A stretch of DNA of 64,000 nucleotides from Terebella lapidaria (lineage: Eukaryota > Annelida > Polychaeta > Terebellida > Terebellidae): contig OX424563.1 of NCBI GenBank assembly GCA_949152475.1, positions 19,627,001 to 19,691,000 on the forward strand, written 5' to 3'. A program made the position numbers and the translations under genes. A model generated the notes under the pieces. The model did not search any database and was not told the DNA's origin. It was given only the letters and a program-made list of their open reading frames with translations. Positions 37,314 to 49,529 of the stretch are shown piece after piece. Numbering within the stretch: position 1 is the stretch's first letter; each line of letters begins with the position of its first letter.

Positions 37314-38111
37314 ATGGCCTCCAGATACCCCACCAGTGAGAAACATGGGGCAACTCGTCGTGAAAAACTCCTGCAGAGGTTTGAGGCTCTAACAGGGAGG
37401 AGAGCGGACTGGCCGGCGGATGGCCCAGTCGAGACCACACCAATCGAGGTCCCCACGCCCAAGTCATCTCCAGGTCCGTCCCGTCTCGGAGTCTGTTACA
37501 GCCCGGGGGTTTCTGAGATGGACCTCTCGGCGTCCATGCGGGAGTTATCTGTCGGAGGCGGGGGTACAGACTGCGCTCTACAGAGAAGGGACAAGTTTCA
37601 AGCGCGCTCAACTGCTCCGTTGCTCAAGGTCATCTCGGGGAGAAAGTCTGCCGATGACGTCGCAGTGCGAAACAGAGCCTGGGGAAGCTGCACGAGTTTG
37701 GATGGTGGATTGAAGGGCATCGAGGACCAGAGGAATCTCACGTTCGCTCTACAGGTGGTCAGCATCTTGGACGGACACTTCAGGGGCCAGATCTCTCTGG
37801 ATCACTTCCCGTGTGGTTTCCTAGAGGTCTACATCACGGGCCACACCATGGAGATCTTCGTCTGTGGCGAGAACTCCGCAAGGTCGAAAAAGAACATTTA
37901 CCGGAGTCAGACTTCATTCGCTATCGTTTACTTGCCAATCTACGTCGATAGTACAACCGTGGAATGCATGTGGAATGTGGCTCAAGGAATTCTGGTGATT
38001 GAGGGCAAAATCAAACGCTGCACACAGCACCAGCCTAAGAGTGCCAGCACGAAGCCAAGACGAACTAGTCTCTCCCTGGCAAGTCTCGACTTCAAACACA
38101 AAAGAAAATGA
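37314..38111 (+). CDS. Divergent alpha-crystallin-domain (small heat-shock-like) protein
   Basis: A single-exon reading frame of 265 residues from an ATG with good context (AAGATGG). Residues about 155-234 resemble an alpha-crystallin (HSP20) domain: QISLDHFPCGFLEVYITG followed by an EIFVCGE strand, YRSQTSFAIVYLPIYVDSTT as the beta-7 region with the LP..VD motif, and GILVIEGKIK as the usual G-V-L-x-I strand. Small heat-shock proteins are ATP-independent holdase chaperones; whether this one works as such is inferred. The N-terminal 150 residues are Ser/Pro/Arg-rich and probably disordered, with a basic start (RREKLLQRFEALTGRR); the tail is basic. The family's usual C-terminal I-x-I/V motif is not evident. 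Coding DNA is clearly GC-richer than its flanks. Confidence 0.75.
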   Translation: MASRYPTSEKHGATRREKLLQRFEALTGRRADWPADGPVETTPIEVPTPKSSPGPSRLGVCYSPGVSEMDLSASMRELSVGGGGTDCALQRRDKFQARSTAPLLKVISGRKSADDVAVRNRAWGSCTSLDGGLKGIEDQRNLTFALQVVSILDGHFRGQISLDHFPCGFLEVYITGHTMEIFVCGENSARSKKNIYRSQTSFAIVYLPIYVDSTTVECMWNVAQGILVIEGKIKRCTQHQPKSASTKPRRTSLSLASLDFKHKRK

Positions 38112-40723
38112 GACACAACTAGTGTGATGTTCATGCATAGTATTTAAAGTATGTGTGTTCGCTAGGAAAGCTTATTCTTAATACATGTACTTGTATGCAA
38201 TTTCTGCTGTATTGAGTACAGAAACATGTTACTTTTGTCCTGACACATGTCAACCAAACAGATTTTCACGTTCATCTACCAATTTTCAACTTACCTATCC
38301 AAATGGGCCGATAAGCTATTGTCGTATTTTATTCATCCATCGTCTGATTCCTCACGACGAATACATGTAATGTTAGTAACAGTCAGTAAATTGAGTTGTT
38401 TTTTATCTGATGAGTTTTTCTACATAGGTTATTTTTGTATTGTGAGCTTATATACAATGGGAGTAATATATATGAATCTTTTGGTGACCTTGAACTCGAC
38501 TTGAGATGACATTGAATGCTTGAACTGAATTCGTGTCAACGTGAAGGAAGGGCAGAACACTTGGAGGCAAAGCTAAAGTTGCATTAATTATATGAACATA
38601 CAGTATGCTCATACATGTAGGAAGTTATACATGACGTTTCTTTCGTGATTTTGAAAGGTGAATGATACCGTGAATGACACACTCAAGACCCATGGGTAGA
38701 ATTTGTGGCACTGCTTCAAGAGCTTGTGGTTGTACTATAGGCCTATTACTGAAGCCTTGAACTGAAACGGCATGGAATGTTGAGACATCCACATTGTCAT
38801 ATCGACATGTGGATGAGTGAATGAGTCTTGAAGACAGAACATCTGACTTGAAGATATGACATACGTGTACGTATTACATGTATATGATTTGTATTATCCG
38901 TATATAGGAATCCACATATATGATTCACTGGATTTGACCTAAGTGGAGGTTACAGTACCATTCAGATGTACATATTACGTTACAATGAACATTCAAGAAG
39001 TCGTGCATGGGCTACTGAATCATTCGAGAATATCTTTTGACAACAATAGTTTGGAATCATTGCAACAATTTAGATAATCTACAAAATTAGCGTAATCTGC
39101 AAATTATGCTACAGTCACACCTTTATAAGCCTGATTAAACAAGGCTCACCCTGGTATCACCCAGGATCACGATTCCTTGCAGTCCGGGGCTATCCACGGT
39201 GGAATGCTTCTACGGTCCCCAACACGCTAGCACTAACATCACGGTATTTAAAACGATAACCCGGTCCGGACCATTCAGGACAGCCACGGACCGGTCCGGG
39301 GTAATCCGTGTTACTCCGTAGCTCTTTCTTAGTGATTCTGTGATACATGAAGGCCTATTCGGGCCATATCGTATCGGTAATTTACATGTCGGACCACTCA
39401 GGTTGTCATGGTGACGCTAATTCAGTATCTTCCCGAACCCCCAATAACGTCGTTTAATATGTCCCCGGATGATCCATGAATGTATTTCTATCCCAGACCC
39501 AGACGTAGTAGCTTTAAAAAAAAAAACTGCTGGGGTGACCTCCCGGAACTTCCCGTGTCACCCCATACCATCCAGCACTACCCAGGACTACCTCGAATCA
39601 GTTATTGCCTGACCTGAACGATTAAAATTCAGTCCGGGATGTGCCGGGATAGTCCTGGACGTAAGCGTGACAGCCCCCGCGCTGCCACATTATGATTATA
39701 ATGTTGTGTTACGATGCCTCCACTATGACCTGAGACCTCTACATGAATCTACTCTACATGTACATGTATCATAATCTTCACGGTTGTTACAATACGCTTG
39801 ATTAACGCCATTAGCACGCGTGTCAGGCTTGTGTTCGGTCCCACATGTGACACACAGCCAATACCGAAGAACTTCGGAAGAAGACTCGTGTTCATTCAGA
39901 CCAACTCGACTACCCGAGTGTGCCTATGATTAATACCCTGTCCATGCTGGCGGCTGTAGCGACCACTCCTCGCCAGCCATTAGCCTCGCCATCCATCAGC
40001 GAGGAGACATCGTGATAAGCGGCAATTGACCTATCCAGTTGGATAAGTATCAGTGGCAGGGCCCGAATTTTGGGAGTATACTATGTAGCCTGCCATACAC
40101 GACAGAGATTCCTCTTTAGCTGAAGCTATAAGACATGCTGACCCCGTCGTTAATCATTCGCTGCGGTGATAATTAATGGAGCCACAACGAATACTGTCCA
40201 TTATGAAAGTATATTTATTGAGACCGGGGAAAGATACATGGGCTCACATGGCGCATACAGCTTTTGATCCAAAACTTTCACATTTTTGGGGGGCATGGTA
40301 TTTTTTTTAGTATCATATGATCGTAATAAGTGCATGGTTCCTCTACATGCAGGGGTTTGTAATTTATCATTATCTGCGACAACTTTCTGGTTTATTTATG
40401 TTCATGTATAAACACATCTTTCCACCTCTATACTTTCCGAAGCAGAAGTATTAGATTTTGCAGTTTTCTGACGTGTAATTAAATTTTACAATGTACATGT
40501 ACATGTACAAGTAGAAAGAGACCAAAAATCGATCGTGTTATAGACGTATTCATTTTAAACAAATAACCACAAGTCTGATCAGAAGAGATGGATTCTTCTC
40601 TTCATGTCGTTGCGTTTACATGCAACTATATGTACATTTCGGACGCCGTTCCACCATAAGTTTCTGACAAGTGTGTATTATCGGACTATTTGCCACATTT
40701 CCTGTAATGTCCGTGGTATGGTC
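38112..40723. other. Intergenic region with one probable MITE
   Basis: No gene was seen. A scrap of the main element's terminal hairpin (GCCGATAAGCTATTGTCG) occurs near 38310. A GC-rich block at about 39112-39680 is listed separately. Confidence 0.45.
39112..39680. mobile_element. GC-rich MITE-like element
   Basis: A GC-rich block in AT-rich DNA, full of CCGGTCCGGACC and GTCCGGGAT-like self-complementary words. The left edge CAGTCACACCTTTATAAG and the right edge CTTACG..GTGAC show a short imperfect inverted match. No open frame. Boundaries are approximate. Confidence 0.45.
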
Positions 40724-41356
40724 TCAAAACCTCGCTTCTGAGTTCCTTGCACCTTCAACACTTTCAGTACCCGAAACAATGTCATTCTTGTCTTTTGGGC
40801 TTTCTGGAATAGCGAGCGATAACTCCTGAGAGAACACCTTGAACCTGTCCTTCAAGGTCAAGTCTTGTACGTGGGTAACGAGTTCGCCACACTCCGGACT
40901 CCCGTGGACGGGCGGCGGAGTCATGGGTCGGCTCCTCGCCCGCGATTTGAGACGCCTGGTTTTGGTCCTACGCCGAGCGGCGAGACTCTCCGGGCAGGTC
41001 CGTGCCCGTGGTCGGAACTCGCCGCTACCACAACTCGGGAAGACGTCCAACTCCTCTTCGTCCTCGATGGACGCCTCGCTGTGGATGTCTGAGATGCTGC
41101 CGCTACTTGGCTGACTTCTATCGCTAGGGAATAGGTAAGAGCCGCCACTGTTGGGGGAGGTGGAGAGGCCACAGAACACGGGGGTCGAGTCCTCATGGTC
41201 CGGTGGAGCCACCATGCAAGGGTCCGGAGAAGTTGGCAGCTGTAACTCAGGAGCGGAGTTGACTTTCATTGCTGCAGGTGTCTTGCCTGAGTTTATCCAT
41301 AATCCCGTTTCCCCTTCATGCAGGTCATCCTTCCCAGTTTTAGGTTCCATTTCCAT
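40724..41356 (-). CDS. Hypothetical protein, 210 residues, probably disordered
   Basis: One GC-rich open exon with start MEMEPKTGKDD. I do not recognise the family. Visible features: Pro/Ser-rich N-terminal half, serine-acidic patch with SDIHSEASIEDEEELDVFP at about 89-107, strongly basic RRRTKTRRLKSRARSRP at about 128-144 that could act as a nuclear localisation signal, then TPPP and a conserved-looking tail THVQDLTLKDRFKVFSQEL at 161-179. The two in-frame ATGs at the start are equally possible. It is convergent with the small heat-shock-like gene upstream. Support is length, base composition and sequence character only; it could be one exon of a longer gene. Confidence 0.55.
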   Translation of the reverse strand: MEMEPKTGKDDLHEGETGLWINSGKTPAAMKVNSAPELQLPTSPDPCMVAPPDHEDSTPVFCGLSTSPNSGGSYLFPSDRSQPSSGSISDIHSEASIEDEEELDVFPSCGSGEFRPRARTCPESLAARRRTKTRRLKSRARSRPMTPPPVHGSPECGELVTHVQDLTLKDRFKVFSQELSLAIPESPKDKNDIVSGTESVEGARNSEARF

Positions 41357-41359
41357 GTA

Positions 41360-42260
41360 ATGTTAGCATTAGATGTCCCTAAGGTGCGCTAAAAGTTGTT
41401 GAATATTCCAGAGTTTGGATGATATTGTTCTGTTTAAACATAATAAAGCACAAGGATTTCACACGAACTGCTAAGTTTACACGAGGTCAAACTGTGAAAT
41501 AATCCTGAACCAAACAGACCTCTCCTGTCCCTTCCTGCCTTTCCATCATGGGCAGACACACGCAATAAGGCGGAGAGAAAACATAAGAGACATCAGAACA
41601 CTTGTCCACCATGGCCAGGGCGTGATTCAATTGGATCACCCGTCCATTGCCACCGCAATGTCGCCCCATCATCACCAGCCGAGGTCCGCGGAGACCCACC
41701 CGCTTCCCCAGTCGGCGAAATTGGATTGTGGCTTTCCCTAAGGACTCACGGCCACTCAATGCCGTCGTCTTTGGATGAGTGGACCACGCGCCCGTCTGCC
41801 CAACGATGCCTTGTTCGCCTCGGCTTTATCATGGCGACCTCGCTCACCTCCGCTGTGATTTATTGGCCGAACAATGTCCCCCGCTGTATCGAGTGTCTCG
41901 TCCGATGTTGATGTCCAATGCCCCTAGGGTCATGCAGGAATGTGTCAAATCATTACCGGTGCCATGGAAATCATTCACGACCGAGCGAGGGAATGAATCC
42001 GGTCGCGGGTCTCATGAGTTCCACAGGGAGCTGTCCGTGGACATAAAATCGTGGAAACAAAACAGCGTAACGTGTCGTAATAAATCTTTGCACACACGTG
42101 TGCTAGAACATTGATGGCAGCGGGCCTCTCACTGTGAACAAACGGATTACCGGTGCATGAATACAGATCATTAGTACCGGGGGTTATGGGCACATACCAT
42201 AAACCGTCCTCATTCATGCAGTTTGTCAAATACATGTCGTTTCTGGCAATATTTTTTAAA
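41360..42260. other. GC- and CpG-richer upstream region of the 210-residue gene
   Basis: Open frames of 60-111 codons occur on both strands but overlap each other and have no homology. The composition is what a promoter or CpG-rich 5' region would show. No splice-bounded exon was found. Confidence 0.35.
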
Positions 42261-42584
42261 GGTTTGCGCCAAGACCTAAGATCCTCTTTTTTTCAGGACA
42301 TTTGGAGTCAAGGAATCTGATTCTAATACTGTTTTAATGATTAAAGCCCAATTCTACCCATAAAGGTCACTCAAAATCCAACATGCACGTATAGCTGTCA
42401 CCCGCTTTCAATGTCAGAAAGTGTAGACGGCTTTTTTCGATTTTATCGAAAATCGGAAATGAAAATTCTCATATATTATGTACCAGGATTCCAAGTTCAG
42501 CAGAGACTGAAGAGGACGAGAAACAATGGGGAACATTATCGAGAGCCACAAAATAGTTGTGTCTTTCTGTAGTTAGACCCGAGT

Positions 42585-42850
42585 TGCCTTATACGGATAT
42601 TCCAATGTCCAAGAGTTAATCAGGCATGGCTAAAATCAATCAATATTCATAGGAGCTGATCAGCGTTGACCAGTAGGATGACCAAATCACTGACTGTGCT
42701 ATGCATAAATGGTTTCCCCACATGAGGGCGTGAAATGCAAGTCGGGTCTTTACTGAACGACTCCAACCAATTTGCCATAGTCGCCGGTGCCCCATTAGAT
42801 TCTATTTCGATTTCAAAGGACAGTTTGAGAGTGATCGGCATCGCGATTAT
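42585..42850. repeat. Dispersed repeat with a coding-looking fragment, copy 2
   Basis: Counterpart of 1825-2100. Minus-strand translation includes GAPATMANWLESFSKDPTCI. Similarity continues into flanking non-coding words (GGCTAAAATCAATCAATATT), which points to a repeat and not to an exon family. Confidence 0.5.
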
Positions 42851-44200
42851 AGCTGGTACATTGACATAATTATCTTATGGGTGACAATTCAGCTGCTGGA
42901 AAAGATATGATAACCTCCGTAATACGATGTGTGCATGGCATCAGCGATAGTATCAAACGTATATCACATCCCAAGAACGTGACCTCACAGCCTTGACCGA
43001 GGAGAACGTGCCAAAACTGATCGATGGTCAGGAGACGACCCAGGCAGAACATGTAAATGTTCCGTAGATTCAGTATGTGGAGGGAAACACCATGCAGATA
43101 AAATCATTTGTCAATCAATCAACATTTATCGGAGATGATGTGGTATGGGTACCAAACGATGTTGGGTGGCAAACTGTACAAATACAGCCATAATATTACA
43201 TGTACATGTAGTTTGAACCCTGTATGATAATTTCTTCAGACTTCCGGATAGTGTATATAGACAGTTATTGGTTATCTAGGCATATAAGAGCCATATATAC
43301 TGAGATAGTGTGTTTGTTATCAGAATTACTGTAATTAAGCCTATTTGTATTATTAATCATACAAAAAATATATCCGATACAGTTGGGACTTCTATTCATG
43401 TCTCCAGAGACACGACATCATATAGTGTAGTGGTATTTTTATGATGGTAACTAGGCTAAACAACTGAAGGGCAGTATATAGTATGAATATATGTTCTTGA
43501 ATTTAGGCCTATAAAACACAATATCGGACGTATAATATACCGTTAAATTGCGGATGTCCTGCACACCAGTACGTCTGTAGAATTTTCCATGTAGCCTACA
43601 GCGCCTGTCGATACGCACAACTTGTAATTCAATGAATGAATTCTTAATTTAACAACAGCGAATAGGCTACACAACTTTGTTAATTAATGAGTAAATGAGT
43701 GAATGAGTAAATGGGTTAATGAGTAAATTAAATGTCGTAAACAATTGTCCCTCGTCCATGCAATAGGGGGACACATACATACATGTATTCTATATACAGT
43801 TGTATAATTTTGTACTATTGTTATATACTCTACATGTATCTCTGCTATAATGACATGTCTAGATTTGTTTGAACAACATTTGGTATTTTTCAAATATTGC
43901 TAATTGGGACCAATAATTCCAAATATTATTGATAACGTGATATATTGTATTTTGTTTTACACTGGCAAAAATTGGAAATAGGGAACTAAACATATAGCAC
44001 CAAGGGTGCAGCTTACCGGCAATCATGAGAAACGCAGAGTATTGATTTTCCAACATATAAATTGTTACACTGATCTTGAACTCTAATTGTCAAAACATGC
44101 TCGTAAATGTTGCTGGAAACACATTTTCTGCATGGACTATAATACGAAATCAAATAACACATCACAATGGTAGATAAAGAGAAAGAACCTTATACATTAT
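42851..44200. other. AT-rich intergenic DNA with a short GAGTAAAT repeat
   Basis: Nothing gene-like was seen. A short tandem run of GAGTAAAT/GAGTGAAT-like units lies at 43687-43730. Confidence 0.45.
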
Positions 44201-44204
44201 TTTG

Positions 44205-44965
44205 AGAAAAACTGTCTGAATAGACTTTGACAAAATGGCCACCAAAGACAAAATTCATGATCAGACAGTTTTTGAGAAAATGGCCATCAAAAATTCAAAA
44301 TTGACCATTTTTCGACAAAAAAGGTCGTTTTGACCTTCCAAGGTCATTGAAGGTCAAATTCAAGGTCATCATTCAAACCGCAATATATGATTTCCCATTT
44401 GAATGTGCCAATACTTAGGCTCTATCTTCAAGTGTTCTATGAGTTTACTCTGCACAGCTCCCATTATGAAGGAAAATTGGGTGAAATTTTCCAAGTCCAA
44501 CAAATTTTTTTTTTTTTTTGCTCGAAATGGCTCAAAACGAATAGTGACTTGATTTGGGACAAAACAATTTTTTTTTCGCCGACCCGTCAAATAATCAAAA
44601 TGGCCGCCACACGCAGACCGGCGATTCAAGGGCAACGAAACTTATACACGTCATAAAGGTACATGAGAGGAATGTTTTGAAACAAAAATCTCAAAACTGA
44701 TCAGACAGTTTTTGAGAAAATGGCCTCCAAAGTCCAAAATTGGCAATTTTTCGGCAAAAATGGCCGCCAAATCGGCGAAAACGATTCAATAAAAAAAAAT
44801 TTAAAAACGTCTTTATACTGGCCGAAGGTATGTTCTGACAAATTTATGGGGAAATTCATCATGTCAAAAAAAGTTAGACCCGGACGGACGACGGACGGAC
44901 GACGGACGGACGACGGACGAAATACCACGACAATAGCTTATCGGCCCAAAGGTCCGGTAAGCTAA
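44205..44965 (+). mobile_element. Truncated copy of the main non-autonomous element
   Basis: It contains the family's unique part (TTTTTGAGAAAATGGCC twice, ACGAAACTTATACACGTCA), a perfect GACGGACGACG run at about 44882-44922, and the terminal hairpin with GGTCCGGTAAGCTAA at the right end. The left tandem units are reduced to one decayed copy with AAGGTCATTGAAGGTCA. Confidence 0.8.
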
Positions 44966-45515
44966 AAATGACTTGGGGGGGACGTATCAGTGAAATACAA
45001 TTGACAAATTTCGAGCAGCCGGTATACATTATATATATTTTTTACCCAATACCAGTTTACTGATACATGTAGGGTCTAAATATATCAGATATATGTAAAC
45101 ATAGGCACGTAGACACAATCCTATTTAAATTTAGCTATACTCCCTGCACTGGTCATTTTCTCCACATAAATATAGCCTATGCAATATAGGCTATAAATCA
45201 ATTACTAATAATTTTTCAGTTTCAATTTCGGGTCATCACTTACTTTTGACAAATGCTTAATAATCAAATATTTATGGAGATGCTGTTTTAGTGAAATAAA
45301 TCCTGGACCTAATTACTCGTCACGAGTGCATGGGAGCTAATTAATCACATATCAAATATGAACTATCATGCATCCTTTGACCTGTAAACAATTCACCATG
45401 AATCATTTGACATGCAAACAAAAGACTCACTATTAATTACATTTGGCACAAAGAACATAATCTGTTCTATAGGGAAGCTACGGAGCCTCTGAGGGGACAT
45501 GGGAGAAATATTTTT
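44966..45515. other. Intergenic DNA, nothing recognised
   Basis: AT-rich sequence without genes or recognised repeats. Confidence 0.5.
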
Positions 45516-45524
45516 AGCACATTG

Positions 45525-45752
45525 TTATTGCGTTCCCTCGAGATCTTATTGCGTTCCCTCGCAATCTGGATCGCGTTCCCTTGCGATCTTGTAGAGAAAC
45601 CTTCTCAGAAGTCATTGGCGTAACCACGATGAAGCCTATCATGAGGTAACGCGATCCAGAATGTGAGGGAACGCAATAATATCGCGAGGGAACGCAATCC
45701 GGAACGCGAGGGAGCGCATTAAGATCGCGAGGGAAAGCAATAATATTGCGAG
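45525..45752. repeat. Inverted clusters of a GCGAGGGAACGCAAT repeat
   Basis: Units with TTGCGTTCCCTCG in one direction (45528-45595) face units with CGAGGGAACGCAAT in the other (45648-45752) across a spacer of about 60 bp. The unit period is about 25-30 bp. The right cluster runs straight into a main-element copy that lacks its usual terminal hairpin. Confidence 0.8.
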
Positions 45753-45758
45753 GGACAT

Positions 45759-46724
45759 AACCTATTGGCCGGCGTTGCGTCCGTCGTCGTCGGCGTTATC
45801 CGTCGTCCGTCCGTCGGCGTCCGGCGTTAACGTTTTATCTTTAAAGTTTTCAGTCAAATCTTACTGAAATTTTGCAGAAAAATACCTAGAAATATTTTAA
45901 GAGATCTGAAAATATTTCAGATTTATCTATTCTGGGCGAAAAACGGCCACTTTCGGACTTTGGCGGCGAATTTCTCAAAAACTGTCTGATCACAGTGATC
46001 AGTTTTGAGATTTTCAAAAGATTTTCCTCATGTAGCCTACCTCGATCTGTATAATCTGTATAATTTTGGTTGCACTTGGCGGCCACTTTGTTTTTTTGAC
46101 GGGTCAGTACAATTTTGCTTGCCCCTAATCGCATTACAATCCATTTTGGGCCATTAAATCTAGACTTAAATTTTTTTTAACCCTTTGAAAAGAATTTCTG
46201 GAATTTTTTGGAAATTTTAAAAAACTTTCGGCTGTTTTGTCCCTCATAATCTGATAATGAGAGCTGCCACTGCACTCATAGAACGCCTGAAGATATAGAG
46301 CTTGGCACTTCCAATTAGGAAGTCATATGGCGGTTTGTGTGGTGACCTTCAATTTGACCTTCAATGAACTTGCGATGTCAAAACAGCCAGTTTTGGGAAA
46401 AAAATGCTCATATAGACGAAATGCTTAAAGATATAGAGTTATAATGTTTGATATGAGCATATATAGGAATTGTATACTGATGACCTTGAGCTTGACCTCG
46501 TTTGACCTTGAGTGCAAATGTCTAACGTGGATGTATACCTGGCATTAAATGTGCATTAATATTAATTAAGAGACAAAATGGTTGACCGAGCTAATGATGA
46601 TTCTGTCGTTGAGGCTGAACTTGACCATGCCGCAGATATCGACCTTGTCTGGTGAATTTCGAGGTCATCCCTGCAATGGTTAAAACTAAAATTGTCAGGT
46701 AACCTATTTTAGCCTTTAGGCTAA
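45759..46724 (-). mobile_element. Copy of the main non-autonomous element, inverted
   Basis: It starts AACCTATTGGCCGGCGTTGC, then a GTCGTCCGTC run, GAAATTTTGCAGAAAAATAC and the unique part, followed by decayed TGACCTT-rich units, and ends GGTAACCTATTTTAGCC then TTTAGGCTAA. The order is the reverse of the 24.5-kb copy and the same as the 54.2-kb copy. The outer hairpin at the left end is missing. Confidence 0.75.
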
Positions 46725-47798
46725 TTTAAAAAATAATTAATCGTTTTTCTAAAGATTAATTCACTCCCTGGGAAACTGGGAATTAATATTAAAATCTGGA
46801 ATTATGTATCTATAGGCCTATTACCTGGAATTAAAATGTTCAAACCGGATATAAATGTTCAAACCGGGGATTAAATATTAAATATGAACCACCGCAATTT
46901 ATATACCTAAACCTAATTAGTTTGCTAGGGTAGATCTATTAGATCTAATAGTAACGATATCAGTCTAGCAACAAACTTTTGCTTATATAGATGTATCTAT
47001 AGATACATGTAGAGTACACCACCGGCACAAGGTTTTCATTCCCATATTTGGATAGAAAAGGATAGTAAATCAAACGAAACATCGTCGAAAATCAATTATG
47101 ACTAAGTTTTCAGTTATCTAGGGTGAAATGAGCTTCTCTCCATATTTGGGCATGTGATTGACTTATATTTGTGACGCAGCTTCCGTTTAAATGCCGGCTT
47201 ACCACAAGGCACAAAGAGACGGTAACGTTCGACCTGGTGGGTTATCCACAAGGTCGGACGGTAAGTAGTAGATATTTTTTCTCAGCGCGAGAAATAATCC
47301 CAGTATGAATGGATGGAAAAACACTGGGCGAGCCATCACGTTAAGATTGCTTATCGAGTACGATCCACGTAATTTCAATGGTTTCATCATTGAACTAAAA
47401 AAAAGACCTTTTTCTTTTTTTAGTTCAATGGGTTTCATACCACGTGCAATTTTGGTTCACATCTCGGCCGTATCGTAACGAAGTTACATGAAATTTGGAA
47501 TATATATTCTGTGTATATCTATGAAGCTGACGCGACTAAGAGATTGAAAATTTCTTTCATAAATTAGTATATAAATGGAGTTGAATGTTGCTTTAACAAA
47601 ATGTACCGTACACGTACACGAAACCGCCATAATACTGCACATGGTGTAGTTTCTCAACTGCAGCGAGTGCATATATCCGTGATCAATAACCTACCCTTAA
47701 ATTTTAAGTATCCCATCGATAATTATGTCAAATTGATGTGCAAATGTCTACATGTACTGCGACCCTGAAAATGACTTGTGCCACTGGGCAGTGAAGCG
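46725..47798. other. AT-rich intergenic DNA, nothing recognised
   Basis: No gene was seen on either strand. A short inverted pair around TTTTTTCTTTTTTTAGTTCAATG lies near 47390-47435, split here for length: AGTTCAATG occurs as mirror copies on both sides of a poly-T/A stretch. Confidence 0.4.
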
Positions 47799-48186
47799 CT
47801 TAGGCGTTTTTTCTTTGTTTCCCGTCAACTTTTTTTTCGAAAAGTACTCGCCAGCCAGGAACAAAAACAAACACAGAAAAAAACACAGACGTTTATCATC
47901 ACGATATTATTTTTTTTCACAAAGTAACTCATGCCAAAAATGTAAAATAAATGTCATTTGACCATTTGCTAAGCTATTAAATACTTTATTGATAATAACA
48001 GAGAGAGAAACAGCAAAATGGAAACCATTTACTATCCTTCACGAAGTTCTGTGTTTTTGGGGCTAGTAAAACATCATTTTTGAGAGGAAAAAAGAAAAAA
48101 AGCTAGGTTTGTGTTTTTTTTCAAAATAATTGCTAGTTTCACCCGCCCGCTGACGGGAAACAAAGAAAAAAACAACACGGCCTAAG
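47799..48186 (+). mobile_element. MITE with TTAGGC..GTTTCCCGTCA ends, copy 1
   Basis: The left end reads CTTAGGC, poly-T, then TTTGTTTCCCGTCAA; the right end is its inverse, TGACGGGAAACAAAG, poly-A, then GGCCTAAG. The interior has GTAAAATAAATGTCATTTGACC. A second copy in opposite orientation is at 52922-53306. Confidence 0.85.
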
Positions 48187-49250
48187 TACAGATCAGCGGA
48201 TTATTGGTATGGTAAATACCGTCAATACTCAGCTGTCGAGAACATTGTACTCAGGGGTGAGATATTGTTGTGATTTAGGATCTATAGTGCACTATAATGC
48301 ACTATACTGATACTGCACTTATTAGAAAAAAAAATATTAGAATCGCTGAATTCTCAATGTAGTTTGCGGTCGAGTTTACAATACCAACGGATATAGACGT
48401 TATTAATGCGATTGACAATCGATTTCTTTTGCTCAGTGTATTTTCAATGCGGATGATATATAACATGTTATTTTGACCATCAAACTCCCATCAAGTGTTG
48501 AGGTAAATCCCAAAACATGCAGTATGTTATTGTTCTATGATATGTAATCTAACCATTAACACTGTACCCTAAAACGCTGTCAGTTTGTATGTAAGTTGCA
48601 TTTGATTGGCGGTGTATACTAGTAACATTCAGGATCTGTATGAATATCGAGTGGGTGTTCAATCTAGCCATTGGACATGCCTTGTAGTCATGGAACGAAC
48701 CTACACAACATGTTTCAGCGCAATCAATTACCAATCTGCAGATTAATAGGCCTAACAAAACATACCAGAATTCTGCGGACAATGCATGAATCCTGACTGA
48801 TAAGCATCCTTAATCCAGGAAAGTGTTCTCCCTCATTTCAAGTGTGGTCTTTTTTCATGGTTTGTGTGTGTATATGTAGGCCTACTGTATTGGCAGAATA
48901 TAGCGGCTTGCCATTCCTGGCAAGTGTGTGGAGTCACTGACACCACACTCCTGGGGGAGTGATTTGGGAAATTTTACCATAATATTTTAGCACCCTCTTC
49001 TTTTGCAAGAAATTGTGTTCTTTTATTTTAAAGTTATAACTGTCCATATTCTCTTAAAGCAATTATATTGTTTCATTTCTAGGTTATGTGTATGTATAAA
49101 CTAACACGTAATAAACTCTATATACCGGTACCATATTATTCATTTTTCGTTATTATATCAATGATTTTCCCAAAACCTTTTCATCATTATCATTCGTCTA
49201 TTCGATCTTTTCTATTTGCGTGATTATTATAATTTTCCTGACTATTCTGT
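48187..49250. other. AT-rich intergenic DNA, nothing recognised
   Basis: No gene or clear repeat was seen. Confidence 0.45.
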
Positions 49251-49254
49251 CTGT

Positions 49255-49440
49255 TGGAGAAACAATACATGCATATTATATTTATGCAATCGATAACTTC
49301 AAATAACAAGACGCGGTCATCAAATGAAAGAGGCATTCCACGTCTGCGCCATGTGAAACACCTTAGTTTCAACCACCACACCGCTAAGGACTCTCTCATT
49401 GTTGTTTTATATATGGTAGGCAATTATCAGCACTGAAACT
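49255..49440. repeat. Dispersed repeat related to 5555-5700
   Basis: Shares GAAACAATACATGCAT, ATGCAA(T/C)CGAT and CAAATAAC words with the stretch just left of the prominin intron palindrome. It also carries the ACCACACCGC motif of that palindrome. Probably the same MITE family in decayed form. Confidence 0.5.
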
Positions 49441-49529
49441 GATAAATATTATGTGGTGATTTTGCCCAAAGCACACGGCAGGAGTCTTTGCAAAACACTA
49501 GCAAGTATTGTGGCCTATCTTTAGACCGC

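Noticed and set aside
41487-42114. Pair of overlapping open frames upstream of the 210-residue gene
   Set aside because: They lie on opposite strands or in shifted frames, with no homology or splice support; CpG-rich upstream DNA explains them.
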